A stretch of DNA of 64,000 nt from Bradyrhizobium barranii subsp. barranii (GTDB lineage Bacteria > Pseudomonadota > Alphaproteobacteria > Rhizobiales > Xanthobacteraceae): the NCBI RefSeq assembly GCF_017565645.3, contig NZ_CP086136.1, positions 10,585,501 to 10,649,500 of the forward strand, in the 5' to 3' direction. Each line of letters starts with the position of its first letter. Position 1 is the stretch's first letter. A program made the translations under genes and the position numbers. The notes beneath the pieces are model-generated. The model was not told where the DNA came from. It made no database searches and was given only the letters and a program-made list of their open reading frames with translations. Of the stretch, positions 1 to 8,476 are shown piece by piece.

Positions 1-878
1 ATGTTCCGCAGGTCGTTCTTCATGGGGCCCTGCACGGATTTGGCGACCTTGTCGAGTACGTTGCTCACTTTATGGCACCAGCATCGTTGGTGCCGCGTGC
101 CGGGAAAGGCCTCGTCCAGTGCCTTCCAGAAGCCGAGGGCGCCGTCGCCGATGGCGAGTTGCGGGGCAATCCGTAACCCGCGTTGCCGCAGGTCGATCAG
201 GAGTTCGCGCCAGCTCTGCGCGCTCTCGCGCACGCCGACCTGGAAGCCGATCAGCTCCTTCTTGCCTTCCGGCGTGGTGCCAATCAGCACCAGCATGCAT
301 TCGCTGTGATCTTCCATGCGGGCCTGCAGGTACACGCCATCGGCCCAGATGTAGACATAGCGACGCGCCGACAGATCGCGTCTCTGCCAGCGTTCGTACT
401 CGACCTGCCAATCGGCCTTCAGGCCGGCGATCACCGAAGGCGACAGGTTCGGCGCATCCTTGCCGAGCAGCGCCGAGAGCGCCTCCTGGAAGTCGCCGGT
501 CGAGATGCCGCGCAAATAGAGGACCGGGATCAAGGCATCCAGGCTCTTCGTCCGCCGCGCCCATAGCGGCAGGATTGCCGAACTGAAGCGGAGGCGGTCG
601 CCTGGCCCGCTCGCTCCGCGGTCGCGGACCTTGGGACGAGCGACCTCCACCGGACCGATGCCGGTCGCAATCTCGCGCACCGGACCGTGCCCATGTCGGA
701 CCAGGCGCGCTCGACCGTCGGGCAGCGTCAGATTGGCCTTGCTGGCCAGAAACGCGCCAACCTCGATCTCGATCGCCCTGGCAAGCAGGTCCCGCGCGCC
801 GGCTCGAACGATATCGGTCAGTGGATCATCAACCGCGGACGGCTGACGGAAAGCAAGAACATTGGTAGTCTCGGTCAT
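1..878 (-). CDS. IS256-family (Mutator-type) transposase, C-terminus cut by window edge
   Basis: The reading frame begins at an ATG preceded by GAGGAG nine bases upstream and runs open for 292 codons off the left edge of the window, so the start is present and the C-terminus is missing. It encodes a DDE transposase that would cut and paste its own insertion sequence. The first catalytic Asp is D180 in YIWADGVYLQAR and the second is D245 in LAIGDGALGFW. They are followed by the C/H signature CWCHK (residues 266-270) that lies between the second Asp and the final Glu in IS256-type enzymes. The final Glu would be outside the window. The N-terminal half (residues 10-150) has the usual WARRTKSLDALIPVLYLRG region. 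The element sits directly against a truncated dioxygenase gene, which suggests it caused that break. Confidence 0.93.
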   Translation of the reverse strand, partial: MTETTNVLAFRQPSAVDDPLTDIVRAGARDLLARAIEIEVGAFLASKANLTLPDGRARLVRHGHGPVREIATGIGPVEVARPKVRDRGASGPGDRLRFSSAILPLWARRTKSLDALIPVLYLRGISTGDFQEALSALLGKDAPNLSPSVIAGLKADWQVEYERWQRRDLSARRYVYIWADGVYLQARMEDHSECMLVLIGTTPEGKKELIGFQVGVRESAQSWRELLIDLRQRGLRIAPQLAIGDGALGFWKALDEAFPGTRHQRCWCHKVSNVLDKVAKSVQGPMKNDLRN

Positions 879-915
879 GGCGTATCGCTCTCCTCGAGAG
901 GTTCTGGCAGGCTCG

Positions 916-1029
916 TCACCCGCCTCGATACGCCGCCTTCCTCACACCGTCATCACCCAGATTCCGCCATAGCTCTCCCGTCCCCGAGCCGGACTCGGTC
1001 AGGAACTTGTTGTCCTCGGCGCGGAGCAT
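916..1029 (-). pseudogene. 5' remnant of a Rieske aromatic-ring dioxygenase large-subunit gene interrupted by the IS256 element
   Basis: A frame opens at an ATG with a good ribosome binding site (GGGAGG, seven bases upstream) and starts MLRAEDNKFLTESGSGTG. This matches the usual N-terminus of phthalate/phenoxybenzoate-type Rieske oxygenase large subunits, which begin ML-x-E-x-N-x-LT-x-x-GPGTPMGEL. After about 18 to 22 codons the similarity stops and the frame ends at a TGA at 916-918, just before the transposase start region. I infer that only the first ~20 codons (about 970-1029) belong to the old gene and that the rest is the end of the insertion sequence. The rest of the oxygenase, if it survives, would lie to the left of the window beyond the IS. 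The identification rests on a short stretch and is therefore moderate. Confidence 0.55.
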
Positions 1030-1189
1030 GGCGGATCCTCCCGATTTGATTTTCGGGAAGATTGGCGCGGACGCGGGAAGACGTCAACGCAAGCACGGCT
1101 TCGTGAAGTGGGTTGGCGCAGCGTAATCGCCGCCTTTATCGCAGGCCGAAGGGGGCAGATCTTAGGGCTCCTATCCGCCCCCATCGCAA

Positions 1190-1621
1190 TTACCTGACGG
1201 TGACGGCGACTGTGTATACCTTGCCATTATCCGGGTCGGCAGGGTCCGCCGTCACGCGCCGATACGTGAAGGAGTCTTCACCGACATACCCCTTCTTGGA
1301 TTGGTACACCACGCTGGTGAGCCGCACGGTCTTGGCCTCTCCGCTTCTCAATTTGCGTTGCCCGGTGCTCGCTCGCGTCGTCACGGCACCGCTCTTCGGC
1401 GGAGTCACGACTTCAATGCTGACGGGCCAGACCTTGCCACTGCTGTCGACGCGCCAGTGTCCGCCGCATTTGCAGATTTCCTTTGCCTCGCCCGATTTCA
1501 CGACGAGCGACGTGTTCCCCCCGCCCGCATGTGCGCCACAGAGGATTCCGAAGAACAGGACGAGCCCCGCGGTGATTTTGATCAAGAGGGCCGACGGTAG
1601 GCGTACCGGGTAGGTTGTCAT
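1190..1621 (-). CDS. small exported protein of unknown function, Ig-like C-terminal half
   Basis: The predicted product has 143 residues if the ATG at 1621 is used. A TTG at 1636 would add five residues, and neither has a convincing ribosome binding site. The N-terminus (MTTYPVRLPSALL then a hydrophobic stretch ending GILCGAHAG) is a signal peptide with cleavage likely after AHA, so the mature protein is exported. The mature part has a CKCGGHW segment with two cysteines near residue 50. The rest is beta-rich, with a GYVGEDSFTYR stretch resembling the strand pattern of bacterial Ig/cadherin-like domains. It lies about 80 bases downstream of the caspase-like gene on the same strand and could be co-transcribed with it. 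I do not recognise a specific family. Confidence 0.7.
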   Translation of the reverse strand: MTTYPVRLPSALLIKITAGLVLFFGILCGAHAGGGNTSLVVKSGEAKEICKCGGHWRVDSSGKVWPVSIEVVTPPKSGAVTTRASTGQRKLRSGEAKTVRLTSVVYQSKKGYVGEDSFTYRRVTADPADPDNGKVYTVAVTVR

Positions 1622-1702
1622 TTCATAAGTCTTCAATGAAAAAATCTTAGAGTTATTGTATGGGATTGTTCCGGCTGGCGAGGCCGATGCACTCGTGCCC
1701 GG

Positions 1703-4333
1703 CTATCTCAAGGTTCTCGCGACTCGAAATCCAACGTTGCTCACGCGTCCTTCGGACTGCACGCCGTAACGGCTCCCCGCTTCGACTGCATCCGCCTTGC
1801 TGACCCAGGAGCCTCCCCTGAGGACACGCTGCTCGCATCGGCCTTTCAGCCAAGGACTCCCGTCCACAGGCGCGCCCTCATAAGTGTCGTTGACGCAATC
1901 CTCGACCCATTCCCAGATATTGCCGTGCACCTGATAGAGGCCCCACGGATTCGGCTGGAAGGAATCGACAGGAGCCGTCTTTTGCCCGGAGGCACCCTTT
2001 GCATTCTTGTCCTGGCTGGCCCTGTCATCGTAGTTGGCCTGGCCCCGAGACACGGAGACTCCCCACCAGAACGATGACGTCGTTCCCGCGCGCGTCACAT
2101 ATTCCCGCTCGGCTTCGCTCAGGAGGCGGTACGTCTTGCCGGTGCGGGCCGACAACCAGGCTGCATAGCTCTTGGCATCCGACCAGGAAATGTTGATCGC
2201 CGGTCGTCTCCCGCGGCCCCAACCGTTGTCCCAGGGCTTGTACCCATTGCATCCCCCATCGACGACGCAGGCGTCCCATTCCGCAAACGTGACAGCGTAA
2301 CGGCCAACCGCGAATGAATGGGCGAACGTCACCTTGTGGCGAGACGATTCCGCGGTGCGTTTCGATGCACTCTCCGACGTCCCCATCATGAACGCGCCCG
2401 GCGGGACCACAACCATCTCCGGACACTTTTCACATTCCTTGAAGCTGGCCTTCTGCTTCAGAGCCGCCTCTTCCGAATCGGACAACACCTTGATGCCGAG
2501 CGCCGTCAATCCTTCGCGCTGCTGGGTCGTGTCAGGAGCCGGAAGCGTGGCGTTGGTGGAGGCCACCTGCACCGCCTGTAACGCCTTGAGCCGTTCGCGA
2601 ACCTCTGCCGACCGCGAGCTTTCGGGAAATTTGCTCAGAAATTCTTCGAACATTGCCGGCGACCGGCCGTCCTTTATCGCGTTCCAGACGATCTCGTCGG
2701 TTGCGAGCGGGGGCGGAGGAGGTGCCGCTGCCGCCGCGCGTTCCTTCTTCAGCTCGTCACGACGCGACAGCGCGGCGGAGACGTGCGAACTGTTCGAATA
2801 TTTGGCGGAATATTCCTCGAAGATCGCGGGGTCGTGCGACTCCTTGATCGCGTTCCAGACGATCTCATCTGCAGGCGGAGGTGGCGGCGCTTGAGCAGCA
2901 GCGATCTCCTTCCTCAGGTCATCCCCGCGCTGTCGTGCGGCCGCGATGTGCGGGCTCGCCGCATATTTACTCACGAACTCATCGAAGATCGCGGGATCGC
3001 GCGATCCCTTGATCGCGGCCCAGACGATGTCCTCGGCGGCGGGAGGTGGCGGAGCTTGCGTGGCGGCAATCTGTTTTTTCAGCTCGTCCCTGCGCGCCTT
3101 GGCGTCCGCCAGATGCGGGCTTGCCGGAAATTTGCTGGCGAAATCATCGAAGATTGCCGGATACGTCGAGCCTTTGATGGCATCCCAGACGACCTCGTCG
3201 GCGGTCGGAGGCGGTGGAACGCGGGCGGCAGCGGCAGCGATCTGCTTTTGCAGCTCGTCGGCGCGCGATTGCGCCTCGCCTCGATGCTTGCTGGCTGGAA
3301 ACTTGCTGAGGAAATCATCGAAGATCGCGGGATAGTTCGAATCCCTGATCGCCGCCCAGACGATTTCGTCGGCGGTCGGCGGCGGGGGTATGCGCGCGGC
3401 AGCCACAGCTTGCGCCTGCTTGAGCTCATCACGCCGTGATTCCGCCGCCTTCAGATGTGGCGTCGTCGGAAACTTTGCGATGAACTCCTCGAACACGGCC
3501 GGATAGGTCGAATCCTTCACGGCGTTCCAGACGATGTCATCCGTCGTTGGCGGTGGCGGCAGTTTCGGTGCATCGACGATCGAGATGACAGAGCCGCCCA
3601 GTGATCCATAGACGAACGGCTCCTGGTGACGATTGGTGACCTTCAGCACTTCGTCGCGAACTCGGCCGAATGCAATCCTCAAGTCCAAGCCGGGAGCGGC
3701 GATGTTGTGCAGCAGCGCGGCCGTGAAGGGACTGTTTTTGGCATCGCCGTCCAACGCAACCGATCCGGCCTTGGCCGCGAAGGCAATCAGCGTATCGGAT
3801 ATCGCCGGCTCGACCTTCGCCAACCCGCGACCGATCGATCGGGACGCTATGGTTCGCTTCATGGTCTTCAAGAACGGGTTGTCCCGGCACGCATCCAGGA
3901 TGACGAGGCGAAGCCGCTTGGTGGGCTCGATCGATTTCAGAATGCGATCGAGGGAAATGGCTTCGTCCTCAATGTCGAAATCGCGGGACAACTTCGCGTC
4001 GACGGGGATGACGTAGTTTGCACCATCGACCTCGATGCCATGGCCGGCGAAATAGACGACGGCCACGTCGGCATCGCTTGCCATCTCGGCGAAATCGCTG
4101 ATCGCGCGCCGCATGTCTGAAATCCCAAGATCACGGCGGGCATCGACCGCGGAAAATCCTGCAGATCTGAACAGGGAGGCAATCTCGGCGGCGTCATTCC
4201 GGGGATTCGGAAGGCTCGGGACATTCCGGTACGACGAATTGCCAATCACCAGAGCGACGCGCTTCTCGGCCAGCGCCTGACCCGCGAACCCGTAAAAAAC
4301 GAGCGCAAGAATGGTAGCCGCCACCCAGCGCAT
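1703..4333 (-). CDS. exported caspase-like (peptidase C14) protein with six tandem repeats and a C-terminal FGE/SUMF1-like domain
   Basis: The start ATG at 4333 has GGGGAGA upstream and gives an 876-residue protein; an in-frame start further upstream lacks the signal-peptide context. Residues 1-22 form a signal peptide ending GQALA. Residues 24-250 are a caspase-like domain with the His in VVYFAGHG (H98) and the Cys in VILDACRDNP (C149), the expected catalytic dyad. Residues about 259-610 hold six repeats of roughly 55 residues, each beginning with a proline run, then DEIVW-x-AIK, PAIF-x-x-F, SKFP and a charged DELKK helix. Residues about 645-876 are a formylglycine-generating-enzyme/SUMF1-like fold, with PPGAFMMGT, VHGNIWEWVEDCV, LRGGSW and a terminal GFRVARTLR. 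No cysteines occur after RGGSW, so formylglycine formation is unlikely. Substrate and role are unknown; a periplasmic protease or scaffold is inferred. Confidence 0.85.
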   Translation of the reverse strand: MRWVAATILALVFYGFAGQALAEKRVALVIGNSSYRNVPSLPNPRNDAAEIASLFRSAGFSAVDARRDLGISDMRRAISDFAEMASDADVAVVYFAGHGIEVDGANYVIPVDAKLSRDFDIEDEAISLDRILKSIEPTKRLRLVILDACRDNPFLKTMKRTIASRSIGRGLAKVEPAISDTLIAFAAKAGSVALDGDAKNSPFTAALLHNIAAPGLDLRIAFGRVRDEVLKVTNRHQEPFVYGSLGGSVISIVDAPKLPPPPTTDDIVWNAVKDSTYPAVFEEFIAKFPTTPHLKAAESRRDELKQAQAVAAARIPPPPTADEIVWAAIRDSNYPAIFDDFLSKFPASKHRGEAQSRADELQKQIAAAAARVPPPPTADEVVWDAIKGSTYPAIFDDFASKFPASPHLADAKARRDELKKQIAATQAPPPPAAEDIVWAAIKGSRDPAIFDEFVSKYAASPHIAAARQRGDDLRKEIAAAQAPPPPPADEIVWNAIKESHDPAIFEEYSAKYSNSSHVSAALSRRDELKKERAAAAAPPPPPLATDEIVWNAIKDGRSPAMFEEFLSKFPESSRSAEVRERLKALQAVQVASTNATLPAPDTTQQREGLTALGIKVLSDSEEAALKQKASFKECEKCPEMVVVPPGAFMMGTSESASKRTAESSRHKVTFAHSFAVGRYAVTFAEWDACVVDGGCNGYKPWDNGWGRGRRPAINISWSDAKSYAAWLSARTGKTYRLLSEAEREYVTRAGTTSSFWWGVSVSRGQANYDDRASQDKNAKGASGQKTAPVDSFQPNPWGLYQVHGNIWEWVEDCVNDTYEGAPVDGSPWLKGRCEQRVLRGGSWVSKADAVEAGSRYGVQSEGRVSNVGFRVARTLR

Positions 4334-4470
4334 AATTCTCCCCAAATCGCCCTTTGCGAGTATATCGCTGGTTGTAGCCCCTGCAAGCAGCACCACGAGC
4401 CCACATCATTCGACGGGGGCAATACCAAGTCCGTGATTCAGGTCACTGAGCGATTGGCGACGGTGGCGAC

Positions 4471-5367
4471 TTAAACCGGCCGCTCCCCCTTCACCGTCAC
4501 GCGCGTGCCCGAGCGCGTGTGCGGCCAGTAGTCCCACATCGCGCGGTGCTGGGTGCAGCGGTTGTCCCAGAACGCGATGGCGTTCTCGGTCCAGCGGAAG
4601 CGGCATTGAAACAGCGGGTTCTCGGCGTGCTGGTAGAGATAGGCGAGCATCGCATCGCTCTCGTCGCGCGGGATGCCGTTGATGTGCCGGGTGAAGCCGC
4701 GGTTGACGTAGAGCGCCTTCCTGCCCGTGACCGGATGCGTGCGCACCACCGGATGCTCGGCGCTCGGATAGGACGGACGATCGGCGACGCCGTAATTGGC
4801 GTAAAGCCCGCGATAGATCGGCTCGCCGTCATGCAGCGCGGTCAGCCCGTCGAGATACGCCTTCATCCGGTCCGACAGCGCCTCATAGGCCGCGTACATG
4901 TTGGCGAACAGCGTGTCGCCGCCGCGCGGCGGGCACTGCTTGATGTAGAGGATCGAGCCCATCGGCGGCTCGAGATCGCAGGACACGTCGGAGTGCCAGC
5001 CCTCGCCATTGGCGCGCGGCGAGTTCTTGTCGGCGTAGATCTTCATCAGCGCCAGGTCTTCGTCCTCGTGAGGTGCTGCGGGATGGAAATGCAGCTCGCC
5101 GAACTAGCGGCCGAACGCGAGATGCTGTTTTGGCGTGATGTCTTGATCGCGGAAGAAGATGACGAGGTTTTCGGCAAGCGCGCGGTGGATCTCGTCCATC
5201 TGCCGGTTGGAGCGGGCATCGCCATCGACGAGGCTGCCGATATCGACGCCGGATATTTCCGCGCCGATGATGGGGGTGAGCTTTTCGACCGCAATGGTCT
5301 CGTAGGGCGCGCCGTCCTCGGCCGTGTGGCGGTAGCGCGGACCTTGCTTGCCGGATAGCGAGCTCAT
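4471..5367 (-). pseudogene. TauD/TfdA-type 2-oxoglutarate-dependent dioxygenase, split by an in-frame amber codon
   Basis: Reading from ATG 5367 (GGGAG ten bases upstream), the product begins MSSLSGKQGPRYRHTAED and runs 87 codons to a TAG at 5104-5106. The same frame then continues without shift as FGELHFHPAAPHEDEDLAL and on to the stop at 4471. Together the two parts make a normal-sized dioxygenase of about 297 residues. The iron ligands are intact in the distal part: HSD in GEGWHSDVSC and the last His in the CTQHRAMWDYW region, with the 2-oxoglutarate-binding Arg near SGTRVTVKGERP. The amber replaces what is probably Lys or Arg between HLAFGR and FGEL. Such enzymes oxidise taurine, aryloxyacetates or similar acids. 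A sequencing error, or real stop-codon readthrough, would restore the gene. Confidence 0.85.
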
Positions 5368-5382
5368 GGGTGTTGCTCCCAA

Positions 5383-5542
5383 TCATTGTTGATTGGGGCC
5401 ATCGTAGCCCGGACGCAGCGAAGCGCAATCCGGCAACGGTCGTTCCGCGGTGGGCAGCGCCCCGGATTTCACGTTCGCGCAAAAAATAAGGCGGGTTACG
5501 CTTGCGCTAACCCGCCCTACAATTTCAATGTTGAGTGGGCGC
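5383..5542. repeat. palindromic intergenic repeats downstream of ispG
   Basis: This 160-base gap lies between the TauD-type pseudogene start and the ispG stop. It contains two short repeat modules common in this type of genome: GTAGCCCGGACGCAGCGAAG near 5404, and an inverted repeat GGCGGGTTACGC/GCGCTAACCCGCC at about 5491-5516. The second could fold into a hairpin at the end of the ispG transcript. No gene is visible here. Confidence 0.55.
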
Positions 5543-6826
5543 CTACTCCGCCGCGGTCACCGGCACCTTGGCGCCCTGGCCGTAGCGCTGGTCGATGTAG
5601 TCGATCACCAGCGCCTTGAAGTCGGCGGAGATGGTGGGGCCGCGCAGCGTGCGGAACTTCTTGCCGTCGACGAACACGGGCGCGGCCGGCGCTTCGCCGG
5701 TGCCCGGCAGCGAGATGCCGATATTGGCGTGCTTGGATTCGCCGGGGCCGTTGACGATGCAGCCCATCACCGCGACGTTGAGCTCTTCGACGCCCGGATA
5801 TTTCGTCTTCCAGCCCGGCATCTCGTCGCGGATGAACGCCTGGATCGAGCTCGCCAGCTCCTGGAACGTGGTCGATGTGGTGCGGCCGCAGCCGGGGCAC
5901 GCCGCAACCAGCGGCACGAAGGTGCGGAAGCCCATGGTCTGCAGCAATTCCTGGCCGACCTGCACTTCGCGGGTGCGGTCGCCGCCGGGCTCCGGCGTCA
6001 GCGAGATGCGGATGGTGTCGCCGATGCCCTGCTGAAGCAGGATGCCGAGCGCGGCCGACGAGGCCACGATGCCCTTGGTGCCCATGCCGGCCTCGGTGAG
6101 ACCGAGATGGATGGCGTAATCGGAACGCGCCGCGAGATCCTGATAGACCGCGATCAGATCCTGCACGGCCGAAACCTTGGCCGACAGGATGATGCGGTTC
6201 TTGGGCATGCCGAGCTCTTCGGCGCGCGCGGCCGAGAGCAGCGCCGACTGCACCATGGCCTCGCGCGTCACCGCGCGCACGTCGCGCGGATTGGCGGACG
6301 CGGCGTTCTCGTCCATCAGCTTGGTCAGCAGCTCCTGGTCGAGCGAGCCCCAATTGGCGCCGATGCGGACCGGCTTGCCGTTCTTGTTCGCGATCTCGAT
6401 GATGTCGGCGAACTGGGTGTCGCGCTTGTCCTTGAAGCCGACATTGCCGGGATTGATGCGGTATTTGGCGAGCGCCTCGGCGCAGGCCGGATAGGCCGCG
6501 AGCAGCTTGTGGCCGATATAGTGGAAGTCGCCGATCAGCGGCGTGGTGATGCCGCGCTTGGCGAGGCCGTCGCGGATATGCGGAACGGCGGCGGCGGCCT
6601 CCTCGCGGTCCACGGTGATGCGGACCATTTCGGAGCCGGCGCGCGCAAGCGCTGCGACCTGGGCGATGGTGCCGTCGATATCGGCGGTGTCGGTGTTGGT
6701 CATCGACTGCACGACGATCGGCGCACCGCCGCCGACGGCGACGTCGCCGACCTTGACCTGGGTGGTCCGGTGCCGGGGCGCCGGGCCCGCGATGTCGGAA
6801 TCGATGGGGTTTTCGAGCTTGTTCAT
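5543..6826 (-). CDS. ispG: 4-hydroxy-3-methylbut-2-en-1-yl diphosphate synthase
   Basis: IspG (GcpE) is the [4Fe-4S] enzyme that converts 2-C-methyl-D-erythritol 2,4-cyclodiphosphate to HMBPP in the MEP isoprenoid pathway, in the cytosol. The 427-residue product has the family hallmarks from end to end: [41 protein letters not shown], and the cluster-binding cysteines in CPGCGRTT and in [21 protein letters not shown] 6826 ([11 protein letters not shown]) is preferred; a TTG nine bases upstream is also in frame. The gene begins 12 bases after the stop of the DMT transporter gene on the same strand, so the two are probably co-transcribed. Identification is firm. Confidence 0.97.
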   Translation of the reverse strand: MNKLENPIDSDIAGPAPRHRTTQVKVGDVAVGGGAPIVVQSMTNTDTADIDGTIAQVAALARAGSEMVRITVDREEAAAAVPHIRDGLAKRGITTPLIGDFHYIGHKLLAAYPACAEALAKYRINPGNVGFKDKRDTQFADIIEIANKNGKPVRIGANWGSLDQELLTKLMDENAASANPRDVRAVTREAMVQSALLSAARAEELGMPKNRIILSAKVSAVQDLIAVYQDLAARSDYAIHLGLTEAGMGTKGIVASSAALGILLQQGIGDTIRISLTPEPGGDRTREVQVGQELLQTMGFRTFVPLVAACPGCGRTTSTTFQELASSIQAFIRDEMPGWKTKYPGVEELNVAVMGCIVNGPGESKHANIGISLPGTGEAPAAPVFVDGKKFRTLRGPTISADFKALVIDYIDQRYGQGAKVPVTAAE

Positions 6827-6838
6827 GGGGTCCAAATA

Positions 6839-7792
6839 TCAGGTTTTGGTGACGTTGAGCAATGCATCGCGCGGCGCCGCAGCCGTTGAGCTGGGACGGT
6901 TAACCAGAAAAAGCCCAGCAATTACAAGGATCGCAGCGGCCCCGAATGTCAGGCTCAAGGTGTCGTGCATGATGAAATAGCTACCCACCACGCCAAACAA
7001 AGGGGTGATGAAGGTAAAAGCCGACAATTTGCTGGCCGAATAGGACTTCACCAGCGCGAACCAAAGCGTGAACGTGGTTCCAACCACCCAGATCGCCTGG
7101 AAGGCCATCAGGCCGAGCGACAGCGGCGACGGGGTCTGGGTGATGGTCTCGCCAAACAGCCAGGCGGCCGTGCCCAGGATCGGGATCGAGGTCGCGACCT
7201 GATAGCCGAGTGCCTTTTCCGGCGCCGCGAAGCGCAGCCGGGTGCCCTTGGCGACCAGTGTGGTCGCCGCCCAAAGCCCTGCGCCGGCCACGATCAGGAG
7301 ATCGCCGAGCAGGATGTGCGAATCCACATTGGGCTGCGGCACGCCGATCGCGAGCGCAACTCCGGCAAAGCTCACGGCCAGCCCCAGCCATTGGGTGCCG
7401 CCGAGCCGCTCGCCGAGCACCTGGTAGGACCCGAGCGCGACGAAGAACGGCGCCGTGTAGAGGAACACCACCGCGCGCGAGGCCGAGGTCAGGCGCAGGC
7501 CCTGGAAGATCAGCACGAACTCGACGCCGAACATCAGCCCGGCGACGAGGCCGGCCTTCCACGTGCCGTCGCGCTCGAAGAATTTGACGCCGCGCAAGCT
7601 GCCGATAATGAACAGCACGGGCAACGCACCCATCGAGCGGATCATCGCCTGGAGCATCGGCGGCACCTCCGGCAGCACCAGCTTCACTGCGATCTGATTG
7701 AAACCCCAGGTCAGGCACAGCATGAGCATCAGGGCGATGGCGCCGGCACTGAGGGGGCGACCGGCGGACGGTATGGCTTGTGGTGCGGACAT
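6839..7792 (-). CDS. DMT-superfamily (EamA) transporter
   Basis: This 317-residue protein has ten hydrophobic segments and the two-fold EamA arrangement: MLMLCLTWGFNQIAVKL at the first helix, SASRAVVFLYTAPFFVALGS in the first half, and KLSAFTFITPLFGVVGSYF in the second. It is an inner-membrane carrier; family members export amino acids and other metabolites, and the substrate here cannot be predicted. ATG 7792 is chosen because GGGAAG lies just upstream and the preceding in-frame residues are not membrane-like. It starts 34 bases after the stop of zur and is followed within 12 bases by ispG, so the three genes may form one transcript. Confidence 0.88.
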   Translation of the reverse strand: MSAPQAIPSAGRPLSAGAIALMLMLCLTWGFNQIAVKLVLPEVPPMLQAMIRSMGALPVLFIIGSLRGVKFFERDGTWKAGLVAGLMFGVEFVLIFQGLRLTSASRAVVFLYTAPFFVALGSYQVLGERLGGTQWLGLAVSFAGVALAIGVPQPNVDSHILLGDLLIVAGAGLWAATTLVAKGTRLRFAAPEKALGYQVATSIPILGTAAWLFGETITQTPSPLSLGLMAFQAIWVVGTTFTLWFALVKSYSASKLSAFTFITPLFGVVGSYFIMHDTLSLTFGAAAILVIAGLFLVNRPSSTAAAPRDALLNVTKT

Positions 7793-7826
7793 TTCTTCCC
7801 GAATACCGGCTTGCGCCGTTGTTGCT

Positions 7827-8321
7827 TTATGCAGCTTTCTGACAATGGGCGCAGACGCCCGTAATCTCCACCACGGACAGTTTTGGTGCGAAGCCTGAGC
7901 TGCGCGCGGCGGCATTGAGGTCCTTGGCGAAGGATGCCGACGGGATCTCGCCGACCAGGCCGCAGCGCTCGCAGATCAGGAACGCCACCGCCGAGGTCGC
8001 GTCGTGGTCGTGGGCGGCGCAGGCGAGATAGGCGTTGCGGCTTTCGATGCGGTGCACGAGGCCGTTGGCCATCAGGAAATCGAGCGCACGGTAGACCGTG
8101 ATCGGCGCCGGCCGCGGCATCGACTTTGCCAATTCGTCGATGATCTCATAGGCGCCGAGCGGCCGGTGGCTGGACAGCAGCGCCCCCAGCACCTGGCGGC
8201 GGATCGGCGTGAATTTCTGCGCGCGAGCCTCGCAAACCGTCTCGGCGTGCGCCAGCGCGTCCGCGGTGCAGCGGCCGTGATCGTGGTCAGGCGTCGGAAA
8301 TGCCGGCTTTGCGAGGGTCAT
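7827..8321 (-). CDS. zur: Fur-family transcriptional regulator, Zur type
   Basis: The 164-residue product has the Fur architecture. Residues about 30-110 form a winged helix (FTPIRRQVLGALLSSHRPLGAYEIIDEL, then APITVYRALDFLMANGLVHRIES). The C-terminal half is a dimerisation domain with metal-binding cysteines in CERCGL and CAHCQ and the His-rich segment AHDHD. An N-terminal DHDHGRC stretch and the two C-x-x-C motifs fit a zinc-sensing Zur rather than an iron-type Fur. Zur represses zinc-uptake genes when zinc is plentiful. Start ATG 8321 follows AAGGCAGG. It is divergent from the marR-emrAB operon across a 155-base gap. Zur versus another Fur subtype is inferred from motifs only. Confidence 0.85.
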   Translation of the reverse strand: MTLAKPAFPTPDHDHGRCTADALAHAETVCEARAQKFTPIRRQVLGALLSSHRPLGAYEIIDELAKSMPRPAPITVYRALDFLMANGLVHRIESRNAYLACAAHDHDATSAVAFLICERCGLVGEIPSASFAKDLNAAARSSGFAPKLSVVEITGVCAHCQKAA

Positions 8322-8434
8322 GTGGCCTGCCTTCTAGCATTTCGGCCGTGGAACCCAAAGCGCGACCGGGAATGCGCCTGTCAGCCATGCTCTTGCTGCG
8401 GGACAGCGTCCCGCTAATCCGCCACGAAATAATC

Positions 8435-8448
8435 ATAAGCTTGCTTAT
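8435..8448. promoter_or_regulatory. perfect palindrome, probable MarR operator
   Basis: The sequence ATAAGC-TT-GCTTAT is a perfect inverted repeat in an AT-rich stretch, 28 bases upstream of the marR start codon. MarR proteins commonly bind such 14-20 base palindromes overlapping their own promoter. A second imperfect pair, AGCTTG/CAAGCT, overlaps it (8438-8460). Binding by the adjacent MarR protein is inferred; binding by Zur, whose gene is divergent, is the alternative. Confidence 0.5.
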
Positions 8449-8476
8449 TATAGTCAAGCTCATTGGAGATAACGTT

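Noticed and set aside
1703..2400. An active formylglycine-generating (sulfatase-maturing) enzyme
   Set aside because: No cysteines occur after RGGSW where the catalytic pair should be, and no sulfatase gene is near.
3600..4333. A metacaspase-type toxin or defence system in the caspase-like gene
   Set aside because: The protein has a signal peptide and no defence genes lie around it, so a cytosolic abortive-infection role is not supported.
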